A stretch of DNA of 39,203 bases from contig CAADGU010000435.1 of the NCBI GenBank assembly GCA_900696625.1, positions 1 through 39,203 of the forward strand, given 5' to 3'. The notes under the pieces were generated by a model. It saw only the letters and a program-made list of their open reading frames with translations, did no database searches and was not told the DNA's origin. The translations under genes were made by a program, and so were the position numbers. This DNA is from an uncultured Chloroflexota bacterium. Its GTDB lineage: Bacteria > Chloroflexota > Anaerolineae > Promineifilales > Promineifilaceae. This document shows, piece by piece, positions 34,454-39,203 of the stretch (position 1 is the first letter of the stretch; the number at the start of each line of letters is the position of its first letter).

Positions 34454-34623
34454 AGGAGGTGAAGATCAGGCATAAGCACAACAACCAGGCAATACATCAC
34501 CTGTCCCCCACTAAAGCCAACATCACAACCGGACAGGCCGCTCGTTCAAATACGATAGTGAACCATAGTGATTGATTAGAGTATTTAGCTAAGAATATCA
34601 AATACGCACAAGGAGAGAAGAAC
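34453..34623 (+). other. Spacer with an orphan Shine-Dalgarno sequence
   Basis: AAAGGAGGTGA immediately follows the ROK stop codon, a near-complete match to the 16S rRNA 3' end, yet no ATG, GTG or TTG open frame of use begins within the expected distance. The remaining 150 bases are AT-rich and hold no clear promoter. AGGAG near 34610 serves the next gene. Confidence 0.55.
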
Positions 34624-36144
34624 ATGCGTACATCACGTTTCCTGTTAATTTTGTTAGCCCTGATCTTGGGTATGGCCCTGGTCGCCTGCGGCGGCACAGC
34701 CACCGAAGAACCCGCTTCTTCCCCCACAGAACAAACTGCAGAAGAAGCCGCTCCCGCAGCCACCACTGCCCCGGCCGAAGAAGCTGCCCCCGCCCCCACC
34801 ACCGCTCCCAGCACCTCCGGCAGCGGCAAAGTACAAATTCGCTGGTTTGTTGGTCTGGGCACCGGCACAAATGCGGAACAGGTTGCCACGCAAGAAGAAG
34901 TGGTGGCCGATTTCAACGCTTCTCAAGATAAGATTGAACTCGTTCTAGAAATTGTGCCCAACGACAGTGCTGTTCAAACGCTATCCACCCAGATTGCTTC
35001 TGGTAACGGTCCTGACGTCATTGGCCCGGTAGGTTGGACTGGCTCTAACTCCTTCTTCGGTCAATGGCTGGACATTGGCCCCCTGGTCGAAGCCAGCGGT
35101 TTTGATACATCTGTCTTCGATCCGGCATTGGTAGATTCATACCAGACAGAGGAAGGGCAGGTGGGTTTGCCGTTCGCTGTATTCCCGGCTGCTGTTTACT
35201 TCCAACCAGCCTTGTTTGATGAAGTGGGTCTGGCTTACCCGCCGCAAAACTATGGCGATATGTATGAGCTGGATGGTGAAGAGGTTGAATGGAACTGGGA
35301 TACCTTCGCTGAAGTGGCCCGTCGCCTGACCATTGACGTCAATGGCCTGAATTCCACTGAAGAGGGCTTCGACCGCACCCAAATCCAGCAAGTTGGTTAC
35401 CAACCGCAATGGCAGACACATACAAACTACATGGCTTCATACCGTGCGGGCGCTACCAAAATCTATGAGGGCGACACACCAGGCAGTTACGTATCCACCA
35501 TGCCCGAAAGCTGGAAAGAAGCGAATCGCTGGGTTTATGACGCCATTTGGGGCGAACAACCCTTTGCCGTACCGGCTTCGGTAACAGGCGCGGCGGAATG
35601 GGGTGGCGGTAATGTCTTCAACAGCGGGCGAGCGGCTATGATTATCACGCCGTTGTGGTATACCTGCTGTCTGGGTGAGTTTGCCGCCGCTGGTCTGGAA
35701 TTCCAGGCCGGTATCTTGCCTCTGGGTGATGATGGCGAGTATCACGGCCGTGTGGATGCCGACACCTTCCGAATCTGGAAAGGCACCAAAAATCCCCAAG
35801 AAGCCTATACTGTCCTGCAATACCTCATCACCACAGGCGCAGACAAATTGCTGCCGGTATATGGCGCCTTACCAGCCATCCCGGACAAACGAGAAGATTT
35901 CTGGGCCGGACAAACAGAGCGTTATCCCTTCTTATCGCCAGAGAGCATTGCCGTCTTCGAAGCTGGCCTCTCTTACCCGGATGCGCCCAGTGCCGAACAA
36001 TATCAACCCAACTATCCTGAAGCCTGGTCTCGTGGACAGACATTCTTTGACCTCCTCCTGAACACTGCACCGACTCAATTAGATTTCGATAAAGAATGGG
36101 ACCAACTGGTCACAGACCTCGAAGCTATTTATAATCGGCAATAA
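34624..36144 (+). CDS. ABC transporter sugar-binding lipoprotein (family 1 solute-binding protein)
   Basis: The 506-residue protein has a lipoprotein signal with lipobox VAC (Cys22) and a Glu/Ala/Pro-rich linker to about residue 68. The solute-binding fold follows with VQIRWFVGLGTGTN, ASGNGPDVIGPVG, VGLPFAVFPAAVYFQPALFDEVGL and FNSGRAAMIITPLWYT. Aromatic residues are frequent, as in oligosaccharide binders. It would deliver sugar to the two permeases that follow. AAGGAG lies 9 bases before ATG 34624. Gene context and the CelR-like boxes suggest a glucan or cello-oligosaccharide ligand. The ATPase gene is not in the window. Confidence 0.92.
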   Translation: MRTSRFLLILLALILGMALVACGGTATEEPASSPTEQTAEEAAPAATTAPAEEAAPAPTTAPSTSGSGKVQIRWFVGLGTGTNAEQVATQEEVVADFNASQDKIELVLEIVPNDSAVQTLSTQIASGNGPDVIGPVGWTGSNSFFGQWLDIGPLVEASGFDTSVFDPALVDSYQTEEGQVGLPFAVFPAAVYFQPALFDEVGLAYPPQNYGDMYELDGEEVEWNWDTFAEVARRLTIDVNGLNSTEEGFDRTQIQQVGYQPQWQTHTNYMASYRAGATKIYEGDTPGSYVSTMPESWKEANRWVYDAIWGEQPFAVPASVTGAAEWGGGNVFNSGRAAMIITPLWYTCCLGEFAAAGLEFQAGILPLGDDGEYHGRVDADTFRIWKGTKNPQEAYTVLQYLITTGADKLLPVYGALPAIPDKREDFWAGQTERYPFLSPESIAVFEAGLSYPDAPSAEQYQPNYPEAWSRGQTFFDLLLNTAPTQLDFDKEWDQLVTDLEAIYNRQ

Positions 36145-36153
36145 CCTGACATG

Positions 36154-36188
36154 ATAGGCAGGATAGCACTCGAGGCTATCCTGCCTAT
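36154..36188 (+). terminator. Intra-operon hairpin between binding protein and permease
   Basis: Bases 36154-36167 pair perfectly with 36175-36188 (14 bp, 7-base loop) and there is no T-run. Such hairpins between a binding-protein gene and its permease genes can lower downstream expression or protect the upstream mRNA. Confidence 0.65.
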
Positions 36189-36259
36189 TCTCAAGGTAGG
36201 TACGGTCCCCAGGACGCAATTTTGTTCACCATTTGGCAAAGATAGAGAGGAGAGAGATT

Positions 36260-37261
36260 ATGTTTGAACAACTAAACCGTGGCATGCCCCAATTGCCGTC
36301 GCTTAGAGCCTATCGTGCCTTGTCATCTGTCAAACGGCGTGAAATGCGAGAGGGCTTGCTTTTCATTTCGCCCTGGCTTATTGGATTCCTGGTTTTCACC
36401 ATCCTGCCCATATTGGCCAGTCTGTTTTTTAGCTTTCTTGACCTCAAAATTACCGACGGGATTTTGAGTACGCCCAAGTTTGTGGGGCTGCGAAACTATC
36501 AACAACTGTTTAATGACCCGCAAATATGGCGCTTTGGCAGCCAAACACCGGGTTCAATGTGGATCACATTCAGGTTCGGTATGATTGCCCTCCCGGTAGC
36601 AATTTTATTGCCATTGGGTCTGGCATTGCTGATGAACAATCGCTATCTGAAAGGCTCCACACCTATACGCACCCTATTCTACATGCCGTATATCATTCCC
36701 TTTGTGGCGGCTATCTTTCTTTGGGGAGGCATGCTCAACCCCGAAACAGGTTGGATCAATCGTGCGTTAATGAACATGGGCGTTCCCAGAACAATGGTCC
36801 CCAACTGGGCCAACGATGTCAACTGGGTATACCCTACCTATGTCATTTTGGGTATCTGGGGCATCGGTAACGCTATGCTCATTACGTTGGCCGGCTTGCA
36901 AGGAGTTCCTACCGCGCTCTATGATGCAGCCAAAGTAGATGGCGCTAATGCATTTCAATCTTTCCGTAATGTCACTTTCCCCATGATTTCACCTGTTATC
37001 TTTTTTAACCTGGTACTGGCCATCGTGGGTCTGTTCCAATATTTTCTGGTACCGTTGGTGGTTAACAACGGGACTGGGCGACCCGGCGGCGCCACCATGT
37101 TCTACAATCTCTATTTGTACCGAACATTCTTTGTCTTTCAAAACATGTCGTATGGCTCAGCCATGGCCTGGTTGTTGTTTGTCATCATACTTATCTTCAC
37201 TGTGCTTTTGTTTAGGACGGCGCGTTACTGGGTTTATTATGCCGGCGAAGCCCGCTCGTAA
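36260..37261 (+). CDS. ABC sugar permease, MalF type
   Basis: The protein has about 333 residues with six main transmembrane helices. It starts with a basic cytoplasmic tail and MREGLLFISPWLIGFLVFTILPILASLFFSF. The EAA loop that contacts the ATPase is GVPTALYDAAKVDGANAFQSFRNVTFPMISP. It pairs with the next gene to form the transmembrane channel of a CUT1-type importer. ATG 36260 has GAGAGGAGAGAG just upstream; an earlier codon at 36233 would precede that site. The stop is 18 bases before the next start. Confidence 0.92.
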   Translation: MFEQLNRGMPQLPSLRAYRALSSVKRREMREGLLFISPWLIGFLVFTILPILASLFFSFLDLKITDGILSTPKFVGLRNYQQLFNDPQIWRFGSQTPGSMWITFRFGMIALPVAILLPLGLALLMNNRYLKGSTPIRTLFYMPYIIPFVAAIFLWGGMLNPETGWINRALMNMGVPRTMVPNWANDVNWVYPTYVILGIWGIGNAMLITLAGLQGVPTALYDAAKVDGANAFQSFRNVTFPMISPVIFFNLVLAIVGLFQYFLVPLVVNNGTGRPGGATMFYNLYLYRTFFVFQNMSYGSAMAWLLFVIILIFTVLLFRTARYWVYYAGEARS

Positions 37262-37279
37262 TTAAGGAGACAACAAACC

Positions 37280-38350
37280 ATGAAAGCACTATCCAGACGT
37301 CGTCATCCACGCGAGACTGCCAAAACATTTACTGTCACCGGCTTTGCGCTAATACTCTTGTTCCTGTTCCTTTCCCCATTTTTTTATATGATTTCGACGG
37401 CGCTTAAAACGCCACAGCAAATGTCTGTTTTGGGGGCGCCCCTTTGGCCCGCTCGCGCCGCCATAGCGGAATACAACGGCGTCGAGATGGAAACTTACTC
37501 TGTTCCCATGAACACCTGTGTAGGTAGTGAAGATGACAATTCAACGAGGGGGTTGGTTATACTTAAGAAGGGGCTGCGGGAAAGTACGTTTGCTGATCCT
37601 GATGATCCCGGCCGTGGCGAATTTATTTGCGCGGTTTCCTGGCGAGCCTTAGAGCGACCCTGGCAATTTGCGCCTTATTGGGGCAATTTTAGCACCGTGT
37701 GGAGTACCATCAATTTCCCGCGTCTCATGTATAACACCACCATGTATGCGGTTTTATCTACTATTGGCGTGTTGATGTCTTGCACGGTTGTGGCCTATGG
37801 ATTTTCACGCTTTGACTTTCCCGGTCGTGACTTTTTGTTTCTGATCTTGATTTCGACGCTCTTTTTACCGGCATTTGTGACCGTCATTCCTACTTATACT
37901 TTTTTCCAAAAAATTGGCTGGGTGGGGACATGGTTGCCACTCATTGTGCCTACTTTCTTTGCCAACGCTTTTGATGTTTTCCTTCTGAGGCAATACTTCA
38001 TGACCATTCCCCGTGAAATGGACGAAGCAGCGATGATAGATGGGGCCAGCCGATTTCGTATTCTTTGGTCGGTAATTCTGCCGCAATCTTTTCCGGCGCT
38101 GCTGGCTATTACGGTTTTCCATATTGTGTATGCCTGGAATGATTACTTTGGTCCACTGATCTATTTGTCAACAGCACGTGATAAATGGCCTATTTCCGTC
38201 GCCCTGCCTCTCTTCAATGGCATTTATGGGTCAAACCCGGAACTTATTCAGGCGGCTTCATTGATGGCGCTGGTTGTGCCCCTGATTTTGTTCATCCTGG
38301 CGCAACGATTCTTTGTTCAGGGTCTGGTGGTTACGGGTGTTGATAAATAG
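37280..38350 (+). CDS. ABC sugar permease, MalG type, with an enlarged first extracellular loop
   Basis: The 356-residue protein is longer than typical MalG permeases (about 280). After the first helix (FALILLFLFLSPFFYMISTALKT) comes a hydrophilic stretch of roughly 80-100 residues, about 45-140, with two cysteines (NTCVGSEDD and EFICAVSW). The normal permease core of five more helices follows. The EAA loop is IPREMDEAAMIDGASRFRILWSVILPQSFPA. The extra loop faces outward and could contact the binding protein. AAGGAG lies 12 bases before ATG 37280. It is translated with the MalF-type partner. Confidence 0.91.
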   Translation: MKALSRRRHPRETAKTFTVTGFALILLFLFLSPFFYMISTALKTPQQMSVLGAPLWPARAAIAEYNGVEMETYSVPMNTCVGSEDDNSTRGLVILKKGLRESTFADPDDPGRGEFICAVSWRALERPWQFAPYWGNFSTVWSTINFPRLMYNTTMYAVLSTIGVLMSCTVVAYGFSRFDFPGRDFLFLILISTLFLPAFVTVIPTYTFFQKIGWVGTWLPLIVPTFFANAFDVFLLRQYFMTIPREMDEAAMIDGASRFRILWSVILPQSFPALLAITVFHIVYAWNDYFGPLIYLSTARDKWPISVALPLFNGIYGSNPELIQAASLMALVVPLILFILAQRFFVQGLVVTGVDK

Positions 38351-38366
38351 AAAGTGGGATGCCCAT

Positions 38367-38408
38367 ACGTAATGCGTAGCCTGGCAAAGTAGAGGCTACG
38401 CATTACGT
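38367..38408. repeat. Perfect 16-bp spacer hairpin (word ACGTAATGCGTAGCCT)
   Basis: Bases 38367-38382 pair without mismatch with 38393-38408 around a 10-base loop. It separates the MalG-type permease from the glycosidase gene. The AATGCGTAG word is close to the ATGCGTGA word at 17494 and 29661. Confidence 0.8.
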
Positions 38409-38436
38409 CATATCTAATCCAGAAGGGGTCAAGACA

Positions 38437-39203
38437 ATGCACCGATTTTTTATAGTAGCCGGGCTGCTTTTGGTTTTGGTTGCCTGCGGGCAAACGCCAG
38501 CGGTGAATGATGCCCCTACGGCCGTGCCCACCGCCCCACCCACCGTTATCCCCACTCCTTTCCCTGCTACCGCTTTGCCCAATCAACTTTACGTGAATGT
38601 AGACATCGCCCGCGGGCGAATTAACCCCCTGGTGTATGGCACAAACTATGGCCCGTGGACGGCCGTGCCCGCCAACATGCTCGGTGAATATCAATCCTCT
38701 GGGTTAACCATGCTGCGTTTTCCCGGCGGCAATTGGGGTGACGAAAACACCGTGCGGCCCAACCAGGTAGATTTCCTGATGGACATGGCGCGCCTGGTGG
38801 ATGCGGAAATCGTCTTTCATGTCAATTTGTTGGGCGGCACACCCGAACAGGCTGTGGACATGATGCGCCTGGTGAATGAAGACAGAGGGTATGGGGTCAA
38901 GTATTGGAGTATTGGCAACGAACCCAATCTCTATGCCCCATCAAGAGGCTTCACGGAATGGGATACGGTCTACTTTAACCAGCGCTGGCGCGAATTTGCC
39001 GAAGCGATGAAAGCGGCTGACCCGGAAATTTTGCTCATTGGGCCAGATTTAAGCCAATACACGGCCGTAGATGCCAACAACCCCAAAGACGCCAACGGCC
39101 GTGACTGGATGCGTGAGTTCCTGCGCGCTAATGGTGATCTGGTAGACATGGTGGCTATCCACCGGTACCCCTTCCCCGCCAGCGGTACCAATCCCAACCC
39201 CAC
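38437..39203 (+). CDS. Secreted clan GH-A glycoside hydrolase, 3' end beyond the window
   Basis: The open frame runs off the window; 255 residues are visible. It begins with a lipoprotein signal, MHRFFIVAGLLLVLVACG (lipobox VAC, Cys17), followed by a short Thr/Pro linker. The catalytic domain starts INPLVYGTNYGPW and continues TMLRFPGGNWGDENT, FHVNLLGG, and YWSIGNEPNLY. That last block contains the predicted acid/base Glu162 in the NEP motif of clan GH-A. A later VAIHRYPFP is also typical. The family cannot be fixed from this part; GH39, GH44, GH51 and GH79 relatives share these motifs. It follows the sugar permeases and should feed them with oligosaccharides. AGAAGGGG lies about 8 bases upstream of ATG 38437. 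Confidence 0.82.
   Translation, partial: MHRFFIVAGLLLVLVACGQTPAVNDAPTAVPTAPPTVIPTPFPATALPNQLYVNVDIARGRINPLVYGTNYGPWTAVPANMLGEYQSSGLTMLRFPGGNWGDENTVRPNQVDFLMDMARLVDAEIVFHVNLLGGTPEQAVDMMRLVNEDRGYGVKYWSIGNEPNLYAPSRGFTEWDTVYFNQRWREFAEAMKAADPEILLIGPDLSQYTAVDANNPKDANGRDWMREFLRANGDLVDMVAIHRYPFPASGTNPNP

Noticed and set aside
34096-34575. A 159-codon frame overlapping the ROK gene end and the spacer
   Set aside because: Most of it is out of frame within the ROK gene and the composition is Arg/His/Pro-rich, typical of a wrong frame.

Overview
The window looks like a chromosomal segment of a Chloroflexota bacterium, probably an Anaerolineae- or Ardenticatenia-like lineage. This is inferred from gene content and style, not from a marker gene. 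The clues are secreted proteins with long Thr/Pro linkers, multi-GAF histidine kinases, an R2lox-type oxidase, a LacI/ROK/ABC sugar locus and a moderately high GC content. The palindromic octamer ACGGCCGT recurs about 70 times by eye in 39 kb, where about one copy is expected from base composition. Most spacers between neighbouring genes carry a perfect or near-perfect inverted repeat, often built from short iterated words of 7-8 bases.

Layout. (1) 1-3508: housekeeping block of a YqeY-like protein (5' truncated), the 7TM-HD c-di-AMP phosphodiesterase PgpH, the rRNA-processing enzyme YbeY and undecaprenol/diacylglycerol kinase, closed by a bidirectional hairpin and a convergent proline dehydrogenase. 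(2) 4.7-9.4 kb: a large GAF/PAS histidine kinase, a 3-methyladenine DNA glycosylase and FabI. (3) 9.5-14 kb: a strong promoter, SAM-I riboswitch and terminator in front of metK, then a receiver-only response regulator, a TSUP permease and a dihydropyrimidinase. (4) 14-22.3 kb: a cell-surface and signalling stretch with a Calx-beta/PPC secreted protein, a membrane protein with a degenerate sortase-like domain, a membrane kinase-like protein lacking its phospho-acceptor histidine, DUF2442, a LysM protein and a lipoprotein. (5) 22.4-26.3 kb: a family 2 glycosyltransferase, a PfkB kinase (probably adenosine kinase), S-adenosylhomocysteinase and a PAP2-like membrane protein. (6) 26.4-32.1 kb: an acyl carrier protein, YchF, a lipoprotein, a PycTM/DUF5706-like membrane protein, R2lox and an alpha/beta hydrolase. 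(7) 32.1-39.2 kb: a sugar-uptake locus with a CelR/CebR-type operator, a LacI regulator, a ROK kinase, a lipoprotein solute-binding protein, two MalF/MalG-type permeases and the start of a secreted clan GH-A glycosidase that runs off the window.

The genes form some coherent pathways. MetK, AhcY and the PfkB kinase fit the SAM/SAH/adenosine cycle, with a SAM riboswitch controlling the entry step. Region 7 fits extracellular glycan cleavage, oligosaccharide uptake, sugar phosphorylation and LacI repression through two CelR-like boxes. The most unusual signals are genome-wide DNA features rather than single genes: the HIP1-like palindrome ACGGCCGT, the word-built spacer hairpins (which resemble cyanobacterial heptanucleotide STRR repeats), and a four-copy 63-64 bp palindromic element with compensatory changes in one copy.
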